NCBI GenBank assembly: GCA_029977705.1
Contig: JAPOKJ010000002.1
Coordinates: forward strand, 1-64,000
Source: Burkholderiales bacterium
GTDB lineage: Bacteria; Pseudomonadota; Gammaproteobacteria; Burkholderiales; Burkholderiaceae_E
Length of the DNA stretch: 64,000 bases
Direction: 5' to 3'
Positions within the stretch are counted from its first letter, which is position 1; every line of letters starts with the position of its first letter. The notes under the pieces were generated by a model, which did no database searches, was not told where the DNA came from, and saw only the letters and a list, made by a program, of their open reading frames with translations. Position numbers and translations under genes: made by a program. Shown here in pieces: positions 39,827 through 49,583 of the stretch.

Positions 39827-40948
39827 ATGCTGCCCGCACGCTATTTCGACGGCCGCTCAGCCCGCGCCTGGCCGGCCTCGCTCACGGTCGACGCCGGCGA
39901 TTGGCTGATCACCCTGGCTGACAGTGCCCAGGGTCCGAAACTGCTGCGCTTTGACAGCGGCCAGGCCCAGGCCGAGGAAGCGCTTGAAGGCCTGCCCAGG
40001 CGGCTGAAATTGCCCGAGGGTGCCATGCTCGAGGTGGAGGATCAGGCCGGCTTCGACCGGATGATGCTCAGCCTGGGCAAGCCGCGCAGCCTGGTGGATC
40101 AGGCCCAGGGCTCGTGGCGAGTCGTGATCATCCTGCTCGCCCTCACCATCGTTACTGCAGTGGCCGGTTACCTGTGGCTTCTGCCCTGGGGCGCCAACCA
40201 GATCGCGCTCCGCCTGCCGCCCGGCCTGGAGAAAACCATCGGGGACCAGGCCTGGCCCTCCATCGACAAGGAATATTTCCAGCCTTCAGCCCTCGACCCG
40301 AAGGTGCAGGCGCGCCTGCGCGAGGGTTTCGAGCAGATCAAGCGGCGCGACCCGCGGCTGCCCGAGGGCACCGAGTTGCTGTTCCGTGCCAGCAAGATCG
40401 GCCCCAATGCGATCGCGGTACCGGGTGGACGGGTCGTGATGACCGATGAGATGGTCGACCTGGCGCTCAAGATGGACAAAGGCCAGGCCTATGCCGAGCA
40501 GGCCCTGCTGGGTGTGCTGGCCCACGAAATCGGTCACCTGCATCACCGCCACTCGATGCGCAACCTGTTGCAGGCGGCCGCGGTGACGGCGGTGGTATCC
40601 CTTTGGCTCGGTGACATCAGCACCCTGGTGACGGCAGTGCCGACCCTGCTGCTGCAGATGAAATATTCGCGCGATTTCGAGAGCGAGGCGGACGACTATG
40701 CCGTGCGAACCCTGGATGCCGCCGGGCTGCCGCGCGCGCCCACCGCCGACCTGTTCGACGCCATGATGGCGCTGGGCAAGGCCGATTCGGTGTTTTCCTC
40801 GCATCCGCCCACCGCCGAGCGCGCCCGAAAGTTCCGCGGCATGCCCGGCGCCCCAAGCCCCTCGGGCGCTGCGCCCGCCGGAACGCTTCAGGCCGCCAGC
40901 ATCCGGTACAGGTTGCGGATCATGGCGGCGGTGGCCCCCCAGATGTAG
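39827..40948 (+). CDS. M48 family metallopeptidase with membrane anchor
   Basis: The 373-residue protein has an N-terminal domain of about 95 residues, one membrane segment (residues about 103-125), and an M48 domain with HEIGH (His233, Glu234, His237) and the third ligand in SRDFESEADDYA. The catalytic part should be in the periplasm. The ATG at 39827 is chosen; a TTG at 39818 overlaps the DUF898 stop (TTGA) and is also possible. Its last 61 bp overlap the end of the convergent NUDIX gene. Confidence 0.88.
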   Translation: MLPARYFDGRSARAWPASLTVDAGDWLITLADSAQGPKLLRFDSGQAQAEEALEGLPRRLKLPEGAMLEVEDQAGFDRMMLSLGKPRSLVDQAQGSWRVVIILLALTIVTAVAGYLWLLPWGANQIALRLPPGLEKTIGDQAWPSIDKEYFQPSALDPKVQARLREGFEQIKRRDPRLPEGTELLFRASKIGPNAIAVPGGRVVMTDEMVDLALKMDKGQAYAEQALLGVLAHEIGHLHHRHSMRNLLQAAAVTAVVSLWLGDISTLVTAVPTLLLQMKYSRDFESEADDYAVRTLDAAGLPRAPTADLFDAMMALGKADSVFSSHPPTAERARKFRGMPGAPSPSGAAPAGTLQAASIRYRLRIMAAVAPQM

Positions 40949-41574
40949 TACTCGACCGTCTCCCCTTCCGCAGGGGCGACACGGTAAGGCATCGCGTAGA
41001 ACTCGCGCCGGACCTTGTCGAGGTCGTAGCAGTGGCGCTGGTGATGGCGCGGGTTCATCAGGAACTGCATCGGCACAGTGAAGGCTTCGTCGACCTCGTC
41101 GCCGTTCAGGCGCATCTCGAAGCCTTCGCTCATCAGGCCGACCACCGGGGTGATCAGGTAGCCGGTGCCGGTCTCGTAGTGCGGCATGGTCCCCAGGATC
41201 TCGATGCGCTCGCGCTGCAGGCCGACTTCCTCGTGCGCCTCACGCAGCGCCGCATCGATCGCATCCCGATCCTCGGGGTCGACCTTGCCCCCCGGAAAGG
41301 CGATCTGGCCGGAGTGCTTCTTCATCTTGGCGGTGCGGCGCGTCAGCAGCATGGACACATCGCCCCCTGCATGCTGGATCAGGGGCACCAGCACGGCGGC
41401 CGGCGTCAGCCGGGCTTCAGGGGTTCGGAAGCGGTCGCCGTGCACCTCCGGCTGCCAGGCCGGTGGATTGCGGAAGTGGTCGCGAAGATGCGCAGCGCGC
41501 AAACGCTCGGAGGGAACCGGAGGCAGGCTCAGGTCCCCCTCAGAGACGATCGAGAATTGCTGCGGATGGATCAC
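40888..41574 (-). CDS. NUDIX hydrolase, CoA-pyrophosphatase type
   Basis: The 228-residue protein has the NUDIX box from GGKVDPED to REAHEEVGL (about residues 93-116). An upstream LLTRRTAKMKKHSGQIAFPGG stretch is the NuCoA signature that marks CoA diphosphatases. It splits CoA into phosphopantetheine and 3',5'-ADP. It follows rplS by 65 bp on the same strand, the order seen in Burkholderiales. Confidence 0.93.
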   Translation of the reverse strand: MIHPQQFSIVSEGDLSLPPVPSERLRAAHLRDHFRNPPAWQPEVHGDRFRTPEARLTPAAVLVPLIQHAGGDVSMLLTRRTAKMKKHSGQIAFPGGKVDPEDRDAIDAALREAHEEVGLQRERIEILGTMPHYETGTGYLITPVVGLMSEGFEMRLNGDEVDEAFTVPMQFLMNPRHHQRHCYDLDKVRREFYAMPYRVAPAEGETVEYYIWGATAAMIRNLYRMLAA

Positions 41575-41639
41575 CGCACGGCGCGCCCGGGAAGGCGCAA
41601 GCTGAGCGCCGATGCCCGCTGGTCAGTGCCCGAGGGCAC

Positions 41640-42020
41640 TCAACCCGCAGTCTTTTCGACGCGCTTGACGAGCTTTTCGCGAATACGCGCCGACTTGCCG
41701 GAGCGGTCGCGCAGGTAGTACAGCTTGGCGCGACGCACCGCACCCTTGCGCTTGACCTCGATCGACGCGATCAGCGGCGAGTAGGTCTGGAAGGTACGCT
41801 CGACGCCTTCGCCGGAGGAGATCTTGCGGACGATGAACGAGGAGTTCAGGCCACGGTTACGCTTGGCGATGACCACGCCTTCGTAGGCCTGGGCACGCTT
41901 GCGGGTGCCTTCCACCACGTTCACGCTCACCACCACGGTATCGCCGGGGGCGAACTCGGGGATGTTCTTGTTCAGACGAGCAACTTCTTCCTGCTCGAGG
42001 ATCTGGATGAGATCAGCCAT
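41640..42020 (-). CDS. rplS: Ribosomal protein L19
   Basis: The 126-residue protein starts [20 protein letters not shown] and has the family core [27 protein letters not shown]. It lies at the interface of the two ribosomal subunits. AAGGGG lies about 8 bp before the start. It is last in the rpsP-rimM-trmD-rplS operon, 95 bp after trmD. A few extra residues at the C-terminus are basic. Confidence 0.98.
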   Translation of the reverse strand: MADLIQILEQEEVARLNKNIPEFAPGDTVVVSVNVVEGTRKRAQAYEGVVIAKRNRGLNSSFIVRKISSGEGVERTFQTYSPLIASIEVKRKGAVRRAKLYYLRDRSGKSARIREKLVKRVEKTAG

Positions 42021-42115
42021 GTGCATGCCCCTTGGTTGCAAGGGGTTCCGTAAAGCATCTTGGCGCCGGACGACGGAATTGTTGGGAGCCGGCCCAGAGG
42101 ATGCGAAGCCTTCGA

Positions 42116-42892
42116 TTATAGCGGGTCGACTGGAGGTTTGTCCAGTTGCGCGGCCAGCGAGGCCAGGAAACGCAGGTCAACGGCATCGAGGCGTCCGCTG
42201 CTGCGGGCTGCCTCGATCAGGTCCGGCCGGCGCCGGGCGGTGATTTCGAGCTTGCGCTCGCGGCGCCAGCGGGCGATGCGGGCATGGTTGCCCGAGAGCA
42301 GGATGGCCGGCACTTCCATGCCCTCGAAGGACTCGGGACGAGTGTAGTGGGGACAGTCGAGCAGACCGTCCTCAAACGAGTCCTGCAGCACCGATTCGCC
42401 ATCGTTGACGACGCCCGGGATGCGGCGCACCAGGGCGTCGATCAGGAGCATGGCGGGCAGTTCGCCGCCTGAGACCACGAAATCGCCGGCCGAGACCTCC
42501 AGGTCGACACGCCGATCGATGAAACGCTGGTCGAGTGCCTCGTAGCGACCGGCAATCAGGGTCAGGGCCGGCTGGCTGGCCAGTTCACTGACCAGGGCCT
42601 GATCGAGGCGACGCCCCTGGGGCGACAGGAGCAGGACGGGGGCCGGTGCCGCCGGTGCACGATCACGGTTGGCCGCATCCAGCGCCAGGCCCAGGGGGCC
42701 GGGCAGCATTACCATGCCCGGGCCGCCGCCGTAAGGCCGGTCATCGATGCGCCGGTAGTTGTCCTCGGTGAAGTCGCGCGGATTCCAGACCCGGCAGGAC
42801 CACAGGCCCTGCTGATGTCCCCGACCGGTCACGCCCTGGCCGGTGACGGCCTGGAACATGTCGGGAAAAATGCTCAGGACATCGAATCGCAT
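42116..42892 (-). CDS. trmD: tRNA (guanine-N1)-methyltransferase
   Basis: The 258-residue protein methylates G37 of tRNAs and prevents frameshifting. It starts [13 protein letters not shown] and has the SPOUT knot segments [26 protein letters not shown] and [16 protein letters not shown]. An in-frame TTG 15 bp upstream overlaps the rimM stop but is less likely. The gap to rimM is 11 bp. Confidence 0.97.
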   Translation of the reverse strand: MRFDVLSIFPDMFQAVTGQGVTGRGHQQGLWSCRVWNPRDFTEDNYRRIDDRPYGGGPGMVMLPGPLGLALDAANRDRAPAAPAPVLLLSPQGRRLDQALVSELASQPALTLIAGRYEALDQRFIDRRVDLEVSAGDFVVSGGELPAMLLIDALVRRIPGVVNDGESVLQDSFEDGLLDCPHYTRPESFEGMEVPAILLSGNHARIARWRRERKLEITARRRPDLIEAARSSGRLDAVDLRFLASLAAQLDKPPVDPL

Positions 42893-42903
42893 GGCAGGCT
42901 GTT

Positions 42904-43605
42904 TCAATCGAGGTAGTCGGCGCGCCAGCTCGTGCGCAGGGAACGCGCCGTGGCGTCGACCGACAGCACGATGTCCTCGACGAAGGGAATCAACAGGTTT
43001 TCGCGAGCGCTGTCCAGGGGCTGCACCTCGAGAATCGGGTGGGCGCCGTGGTCCTGCAGGCCGGTCACGGTGCCCAGGCTTGCACCGTCCGGATCGAGCA
43101 CCGTGCAGCCGATCAGGTCGGCCCAGTAGAACTCACCGCGCGGTGGCGCCGGAAAATCGGCCCGCCGCGCCCACACCCGCGCGCCCTTGAGGCCTTCGGC
43201 AGGCGTGCGGTCATCAAAACCCTGCAATTGGGCCACCACACCCCCCCCGTGCAGGCGCGCACCGGCCACCTGATGGGGATTCCAGGTGCCAGGGGGCTGT
43301 TCGATCCACCAGGTCTTGATCCTGGGCAGCACCGAGTCGGTGCTGGCGGGTTGCACCTTGATCCAGCCCTTCAGGCCATAGGCTCCCGAGACGCGGCCCA
43401 GTTCGAGCGCATCCGGGGGCAAAGGCTCAGATGCCGGCGCAGCCGCCTGCGCGGAGCGGGGGACAGACTGCTGGCGCCGAAGGGCAGGAGAGTTTCGCCG
43501 GGAAGCAAGCGAAGCTTCCCCGGGGGCAGCCGGGCGGGCCGGGGGACGGCGAGCGGGGTCGGCCACGGCTGCAAGGGCCGGCACAGGAGGCCGGCCGTCA
43601 GGCAA
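42904..43605 (-). CDS. rimM: Ribosome maturation factor RimM, with long N-terminal extension
   Basis: The conserved protein begins near residue 65 ([21 protein letters not shown]) and continues through the PRC-barrel domain ([35 protein letters not shown]). RimM aids 30S head maturation and binds S19. The first 64 residues or so are Ala/Pro/Arg-rich with no fold seen, and no internal ATG follows closely. A GTG or TTG start further in cannot be excluded. The start lies 2 bp after rpsP. Confidence 0.95.
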   Translation of the reverse strand: MPDGRPPVPALAAVADPARRPPARPAAPGEASLASRRNSPALRRQQSVPRSAQAAAPASEPLPPDALELGRVSGAYGLKGWIKVQPASTDSVLPRIKTWWIEQPPGTWNPHQVAGARLHGGGVVAQLQGFDDRTPAEGLKGARVWARRADFPAPPRGEFYWADLIGCTVLDPDGASLGTVTGLQDHGAHPILEVQPLDSARENLLIPFVEDIVLSVDATARSLRTSWRADYLD

Positions 43606-43607
43606 GA

Positions 43608-43859
43608 TCAGGCCGCTTTCTTGGCCTGCGAGCGCACCAGGCGCTCGACGGCCTCGGACATCTCGGCGCCGTTGCTGCGCCAGTGGTTCAGGCGGTCCAG
43701 GGCAATGTTGCAGACCTGCTCCTTGCCGCTGGCGATCGGGTTGTAATAACCCAGGCGCTCGATGAAGCCGCCATCACGACGGTTTTGCTTGTCGGTGGCA
43801 ACGATGTGGTAGAAGGGGCGGCCTTTGGCACCGCCGCGGGCAAAGCGAATCACGACCAT
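43608..43859 (-). CDS. rpsP: Ribosomal protein S16
   Basis: The 83-residue protein starts [20 protein letters not shown] and has the family [15 protein letters not shown] segment. It is first in the operon rpsP-rimM-trmD-rplS, with a strong promoter just upstream. Confidence 0.98.
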   Translation of the reverse strand: MVVIRFARGGAKGRPFYHIVATDKQNRRDGGFIERLGYYNPIASGKEQVCNIALDRLNHWRSNGAEMSEAVERLVRSQAKKAA

Positions 43860-43894
43860 GGGAGGTACTCTTCGTCAAATGAAGTAAACCCAAA

Positions 43895-43903
43895 ATTATA
43901 GCA
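43895..43903 (-). promoter_or_regulatory. Extended -10 promoter of the rpsP operon
   Basis: The minus strand reads TGCTATAAT, a perfect TATAAT with the TGn extension, 36 bp before the rpsP start. The -35 region is poor, as is common with extended -10 promoters. Confidence 0.65.
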
Positions 43904-43955
43904 AGGTTTCCGTGATTTGGGCCAGCCTGCCGGAAAAAACCTTGTACAGACGGGT

Positions 43956-44546
43956 TCAGCGTGTTGACCCGGCACCACGCGGCACGGGCAGGCGCTGCGA
44001 GAACGGGCCTGAAGCGCCAGGATGCAAGGGCGCCGCGCCGGTGAAAGGCACCGGCGGAAAATTGCGCAACCCCACCACGGGTCGCCACACATACTCCACC
44101 GGCTGCGGGCCTTGCGCCCGGGCACGCGCCTGATCCCTCTGTATCTGGAGGCGGGCATCGGCCAGGGCGCGAGCCTGCTGGCGCTGGTTCAGGGCCTGCG
44201 CCTGGGCCCGCCAGTAATCGCGTTCCTGCCGGGCCCGCGAGAGCGCCTCCGGCGTGGAGTAGGACATGAAACGGGTGGCACTCGTCTCGCGGGCTCCGGG
44301 CTCGGGCTGATCCCCAAAAACCACGCGACCATCGGCCGTGACCGAGCGGAAGATGGCATTGCCGGGTACCACGACTTCCCCACTGACGGTTCCCGGGCTG
44401 AACTGGGTCATCGGCACCGGTGCCGCCAGCGGATCGGCGTGCGCAGGCATCGCTGATCCGACCAGCCAAGCCAGGACCATGGCGGCCAGCGCAGGGGCCG
44501 TCAGCGGCCGAAGGCCTTGCACCCGAAAGGATTGAAGAGCGGTCAT
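43956..44546 (-). CDS. Exported DUF4124-like protein
   Basis: The 196-residue protein has a signal peptide ending AMPAHA near residue 37. A short domain follows (IFRSVTADGRVVFGDQPEPGA), which resembles DUF4124, then a Gln/Arg/Ala-rich coiled-coil stretch (residues about 100-145) and a Pro-rich end. A GGAG site is 7 bp before the start at 44546. The function is unknown. It is divergent from the zinc-ribbon gene. Confidence 0.65.
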   Translation of the reverse strand: MTALQSFRVQGLRPLTAPALAAMVLAWLVGSAMPAHADPLAAPVPMTQFSPGTVSGEVVVPGNAIFRSVTADGRVVFGDQPEPGARETSATRFMSYSTPEALSRARQERDYWRAQAQALNQRQQARALADARLQIQRDQARARAQGPQPVEYVWRPVVGLRNFPPVPFTGAAPLHPGASGPFSQRLPVPRGAGSTR

Positions 44547-44753
44547 GGGTCACTCCACAGACAACTGCTGGCAAGGCCGGCAGGGCTGGCCGGACAGGTT
44601 CATGCAAAGGCCGTGCACAGGCGGACCATTGCCCGCGCGGACCTGACCCAGACGCCACTTGCGCCACACGCCGATGCCCCTTGCGGGGATGATTCTGTCA
44701 CATTTCCTGTGCGGCGATTTCCACGATCGGCCGCGGCTTGCTATCCTGCGGGA

Positions 44754-45602
44754 ATGAATGCGACGCACCAAGAAGTTCTGGTTCGATGCGGCCGGTGCGG
44801 GACCTCCTGTGCACCCTGGCTGTCGTCCTGCCGGAAATGCGGCGCACCGATGCTGCAAGACCGTCCCCAGCCCGACTGGAGCGATGGCCCCGCCAATCGC
44901 GAACTGCTCAAGGCCCTCGACGAGATGGGCGGCGCTGGCGCCGAACTGGCCGACCCGGAGGTCTTTCGCATGCTCGAGGAGATCGAGCGCCTGACCCGTG
45001 ACCGCCTGAGTGCCCGCGAATTGCTCGAAGGCGACGGGCAGGCCCTGGATCTGGCCGAACCGCGACTGGGTGAGCGCAACGAATCCCTGCAAAAAGCCCT
45101 GCTCGACGCATTTGCGGAGCCACCCGAGGCGTCCTCTGCCCTGGCTGCCGGGACGCCCGCTGCGATGGCAGCGCCAACGCCAAGGGCGAGCATCGCACCT
45201 GCGGTCAAAGATCCAGAGGTCGAGGCACCACGAACGCCGCCGGTCGCTGCCGCCTCAGCCCACATCATGACGGCCATCGAGGCTTCCAGCGTCGTTATCG
45301 GAACCCAGCCGGAGGCAGCCAGTCCCGCAGCCCTTATTCCCCCTGTGGACAACGCAGGGCCTGAATCCAGCGCCGGGCCTGCGCCCCGCAAGCGCCGGGC
45401 GGACCCGGAAGATTTCCTGCCGCCGGGCTTTTTCGACCCGCGCGATCGCCCGCCACCGAGGCGCTGGGGCCGCTGGGTCGCGCTCGGCCTGCTGATCGCC
45501 ACCATGTTGCTGGTGGCTGGTCTGCTGATTCGCAAGAATCACAATGCCGGCCTCGGCGCACAGACGGCGCCGCTCGGTGATCTGACCCGCCCGGCCCGCT
45601 GA
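44754..45602 (+). CDS. Zinc-ribbon protein with single C-terminal membrane helix
   Basis: The 282-residue protein begins with a zinc ribbon (CGRC-x10-CRKC, residues about 12-29), continues with an acidic helical part, a low-complexity Ala/Pro region (residues about 110-215), a basic stretch (PRKRRADPEDFLPPGFFDP) and one membrane helix (about residues 243-264). The DPEDFLPPGFFDPRD segment is reminiscent of betaproteobacterial proteins with unknown function. The ribbon should face the cytosol. I do not recognise a specific family. Confidence 0.65.
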   Translation: MNATHQEVLVRCGRCGTSCAPWLSSCRKCGAPMLQDRPQPDWSDGPANRELLKALDEMGGAGAELADPEVFRMLEEIERLTRDRLSARELLEGDGQALDLAEPRLGERNESLQKALLDAFAEPPEASSALAAGTPAAMAAPTPRASIAPAVKDPEVEAPRTPPVAAASAHIMTAIEASSVVIGTQPEAASPAALIPPVDNAGPESSAGPAPRKRRADPEDFLPPGFFDPRDRPPPRRWGRWVALGLLIATMLLVAGLLIRKNHNAGLGAQTAPLGDLTRPAR

Positions 45603-45613
45603 AGCCACCCGCA

Positions 45614-45685
45614 GGCCTGGGCCTGCGGAGCGACCGCATCAGGGCCTGGGCCTGCGGTGCGCCCGCATCAGGGCCGGGGCCTCAG
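45614..45685. repeat. 29-bp tandem repeat with internal palindrome
   Basis: Two near-identical 29-bp units start at 45614 and 45643 and a partial third at 45672. The first two contain GGCCTGGGCCTGCGG and, with flanking bases, an inverted repeat of the form GCAGGCC-TG-GGCCTGC in the first unit. It fills the gap between the convergent zinc-ribbon gene and acyl-CoA dehydrogenase gene, and its third unit runs into the stop codon of the latter. It may serve as a terminator or arise from slippage; no T-tract follows. Confidence 0.75.
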
Positions 45686-47493
45686 AACTGTTCCTCGGCC
45701 AGGGCCATCACGCCGGTCGCCCCTTCCGTGATTGAGGCGGCCAGGCCCGAAGCCTGCGACAGGACATGGTCTGCGAAGAAGCGCGCCGTGCCGATCTTGG
45801 CCTTCAGGAAAGCAGCGTCGGTGCCGGGTGCATTGCTGGCCAGCAATTCACTGGCCACCAGCGCCGCTCGCGCCATCTGCCAGCCCCCGAGCACGATGCC
45901 GGTGAGTTTCAGGTAAGGAACCGAGCCGGCGAAGGCGGCACGGACATCAGACTTGTAGGAACCGACAATGAATTGCACTGCAGATTCGAGGGCCTGACGA
46001 CCCGCGGCCAGTTGCTTGCGGATCGCCTCGAGCTCGCCATTGCCGGTGCCCGCCAGGGCCCTCTCGGTGTTGCCGATCTGGGCGATCAGGGCCTTGGCGA
46101 TCGCGCCACCATCGCGGGCCGTCTTGCGCCCGATCAGGTCATTGGCCTGGATCGCCGTGGTGCCCTCATAGATTGGCAGGATGCGGGCATCGCGGTAGTA
46201 CTGCGCCGCGCCGGTCTCTTCGATGAAGCCCATGCCGCCATGCACCTGCACGCCCAGCGAGGTGACCTCGAGAGACAATTCGGTGGACCAGCCCTTGACC
46301 ACCGGCACCAGGTACTCGTACACCGCCATGTTCTGCTTGCGGGTCTCGGCATCGGGCGCATAGTGGCCGGCATCGCAGGCCGATGCGGCCACATAGGCCA
46401 GCGCACGGGCCGCCTCGGTCTGTGCACGCATGCTCATCAGCATGCGGCGCACATCGGGATGGCGGATGATCGCCACCGAGCCGGATGAGCCGGCCACATC
46501 GCGGCTCTGCACGCGGTCACGGGCATAGGCCACCGCCTTCTGGTAGGCCCGTTCGGACACCGAAATGCCCTGCACGCCCACCGCAAAGCGCGCCGCATTC
46601 ATCATGACGAACATGTACTCCAGACCGCGGTTTTCCTCGCCGATCAGGGTACCGATGGCCCCCTTGCCGACATCGCCCTTGTCATCGCCGTAGATGAGCA
46701 CCGCGGTGGGGCTGGCCTTGATGCCCAGCTTGTGCTCGATCGATGCGCACCACACGTCGTTGCGCTTGCCCAAAGAGCCATCGGCATTGACCAGATACTT
46801 GGGCACGAGGAACAGCGAGATGCCCTTGACGCCTTCGGGTGCGTCCGGGGTACGGGCCAGCACGAGATGGGCGATGTTCTCGGCCATGTCGTGCTCACCG
46901 TAGGTGATGTAGATCTTCTGGCCAAAGATGCGATAGGTGCCATCGGCCTCGCGGGTGGCCTTGGTGCGCACCAGGGCCAGGTCCGAACCGGCCTGCGGTT
47001 CGGTCAGGTTCATGGTGCCGGTCCATTTGCCCGAGATCAGGTTGGGAATGAAGCGCTCGCGCTGCTCGTCCGAGCCGGCGGTCAGCAAGGCCTCGATCGC
47101 GCCATCGGTGAGCAGCGGGCACAGGGCAAAGGACATGTTGGCCGAGTTGAGCATCTCGATGCAGGGCGTGGCGATTGCCTTGGGCAGGCCCTGGCCACCG
47201 AATTCGGCCGGGTGCTGCACGCCCTGCCAGCCGCCCTCGCCAAACTGGCGGAAGGCCTCCTTGAAGCCCGCCGTCGTACTGACCACGCCATTGCTCAGGG
47301 ACGAGGGCTTGAGGTCGCCGTTCCAGTTCAGCGGCGCGAGGACATCCTGGTTGAATTTGGCGCCCTCCTCGAGCACGGCCTGCGCGGTGTCCAGGCCGGC
47401 ATCCTCGAAGCCGGGCAGTTCAGCGACCTTGGGCAGGTCGGCCAAGTGCTCAAGCACGAACATCATGTCTTTGAGGGGGGCGACGTAACTCAT
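45682..47493 (-). CDS. Acyl-CoA dehydrogenase (long, FadE/DmdC-like, with C-terminal extension)
   Basis: The 603-residue protein has an N-terminal extra helix region (MSYVAPLKDMMFVLEHL), the acyl-CoA dehydrogenase core (TMNLTEPQAGSDLALVRTKA, EHDMAENIAHLVLARTPDAP, GGMGFIEETGAAQYYRDARI) and a C-terminal helical extension. It oxidises acyl-CoA to enoyl-CoA with FAD and passes electrons to ETF. etfA and etfB lie directly upstream on the same strand, so the three likely form one transcript. Chain length preference is not visible. Confidence 0.94.
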   Translation of the reverse strand: MSYVAPLKDMMFVLEHLADLPKVAELPGFEDAGLDTAQAVLEEGAKFNQDVLAPLNWNGDLKPSSLSNGVVSTTAGFKEAFRQFGEGGWQGVQHPAEFGGQGLPKAIATPCIEMLNSANMSFALCPLLTDGAIEALLTAGSDEQRERFIPNLISGKWTGTMNLTEPQAGSDLALVRTKATREADGTYRIFGQKIYITYGEHDMAENIAHLVLARTPDAPEGVKGISLFLVPKYLVNADGSLGKRNDVWCASIEHKLGIKASPTAVLIYGDDKGDVGKGAIGTLIGEENRGLEYMFVMMNAARFAVGVQGISVSERAYQKAVAYARDRVQSRDVAGSSGSVAIIRHPDVRRMLMSMRAQTEAARALAYVAASACDAGHYAPDAETRKQNMAVYEYLVPVVKGWSTELSLEVTSLGVQVHGGMGFIEETGAAQYYRDARILPIYEGTTAIQANDLIGRKTARDGGAIAKALIAQIGNTERALAGTGNGELEAIRKQLAAGRQALESAVQFIVGSYKSDVRAAFAGSVPYLKLTGIVLGGWQMARAALVASELLASNAPGTDAAFLKAKIGTARFFADHVLSQASGLAASITEGATGVMALAEEQF

Positions 47494-47628
47494 GGATGGA
47501 TCCTCTTGTGAAAAGGGCGCGGGGATCGGGGCTTGTTCATGTCAAACCGCGCTCCCCGCGCCGCATGCTGTGTCACCAGCCGCAAGGGCTGCAGGTGGCC
47601 GGGGCCAGGGTCAGCCCCGCAGACTCGA

Positions 47629-48558
<930 letters not shown>

Positions 48559-48642
48559 GGGTTGCTCCTGGAAACTTGGGTTGCGGATCGCCCGCGAGGC
48601 GGGCCATCCGGGCACAGACGGGGATGGACTTGGGGACCGGGC

Positions 48643-49392
48643 TCAGATGGCCTTGGCTTCGTTCTTCAGCTTGTCGACCAGGGCGGCCACATCGGCCACC
48701 TTGATGCCGGCCTTGCGGCCCGCCGGTTCGGCGACCTTCAGGGTCTTCAGGCGCGGCGTGACATCGACACCCAGATCGGCCGGCTTGAGCGTGTCGAGCG
48801 GCTTTTTCTTGGCCTTCATGATGTTGGGCAGCGTGACATAACGCGGCTCGTTCAGGCGCAGGTCGGTGGTGATGACGGCCGGCAGGCTCATCTGCAGGGT
48901 CTCAAGACCGCCATCGACCTCACGGGTCGCCTTCATCTTGCCGTCGGCGATCTCGATCTTGGAGGCGAAAGTGGCCTGCGGCAGGTTGGCCAGCGCCGCC
49001 AGCATCTGGCCGGTCTGATTGGCATCGTCGTCGATGGCCTGCTTGCCCAGGATGATCAGCCCGGGGCCTTCCTTGTCGACCACGGCCTTGAGCAGCTTGG
49101 CCACGGCCAGCGGCTGCAGTTCGACGTCGGTCTCGATCAGGATGGCACGGTCGGCGCCGATGGCCATCGCGGTGCGCAGGGTTTCCTGGCATGCCCCGAC
49201 GCCGCAGCTGACAGCGATCACTTCGGTGGCCACGCCTTTTTCGCGCAGGCGGATGGCTTCCTCGACGGCGATCTCGTCAAAGGGGTTCATCGACATCTTG
49301 ACGTTGGCGATATCGACACCGCTCTGGTCGCTTTTGACGCGTACCTTGACGTTGTAATCGACGACGCGTTTGACGGGAACAAGAACTTTCAT
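48643..49392 (-). CDS. etfB: Electron transfer flavoprotein, beta subunit
   Basis: The 249-residue protein starts [20 protein letters not shown] and has the family segment [20 protein letters not shown] and the AMP-binding core. It is the first gene of the etfBA-acyl-CoA dehydrogenase set. It diverges from a MarR regulator gene across a 167-bp gap that holds two palindromes and overlapping promoters. Confidence 0.97.
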   Translation of the reverse strand: MKVLVPVKRVVDYNVKVRVKSDQSGVDIANVKMSMNPFDEIAVEEAIRLREKGVATEVIAVSCGVGACQETLRTAMAIGADRAILIETDVELQPLAVAKLLKAVVDKEGPGLIILGKQAIDDDANQTGQMLAALANLPQATFASKIEIADGKMKATREVDGGLETLQMSLPAVITTDLRLNEPRYVTLPNIMKAKKKPLDTLKPADLGVDVTPRLKTLKVAEPAGRKAGIKVADVAALVDKLKNEAKAI

Positions 49393-49521
49393 GAGCTTGG
49401 CCTGATGATTGGATGGAATGTTGAAGCGGTGCTGTCCGACGATCGTGCAGCGGCCACTGGGCGGGCCGCAAGGTCGTCGCGGTCAATCGGGTGGGCTTCC
49501 GTGCCCGGGTGCAATTTTGCC

Positions 49522-49583
49522 GTCAACCAAGGTTGACAAGAGGATGGTAGGCCAAGATAATGACCATGTCAACCTTAGTTGAC
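49522..49583. promoter_or_regulatory. Two MarR-type operators on overlapping divergent promoters
   Basis: GTCAACCAAGGTTGAC (49522-49537) has perfect 7-bp arms, and GTCAACCTTAGTTGAC (49568-49583) repeats it 46 bp away. The first contains the -35 TTGACA (49533-49538) of a plus-strand promoter with GATAAT at 49556-49561 (spacer 17). The second contains, on the minus strand, TTGACA (49572-49567) with TACCAT at 49549-49544 (spacer 17), aimed at etfB. A repressor on both sites would shut both directions. Confidence 0.75.

Noticed and set aside
45614-45685. Possible CRISPR remnant
   Set aside because: The 29-bp units are directly adjacent with no spacers between them.
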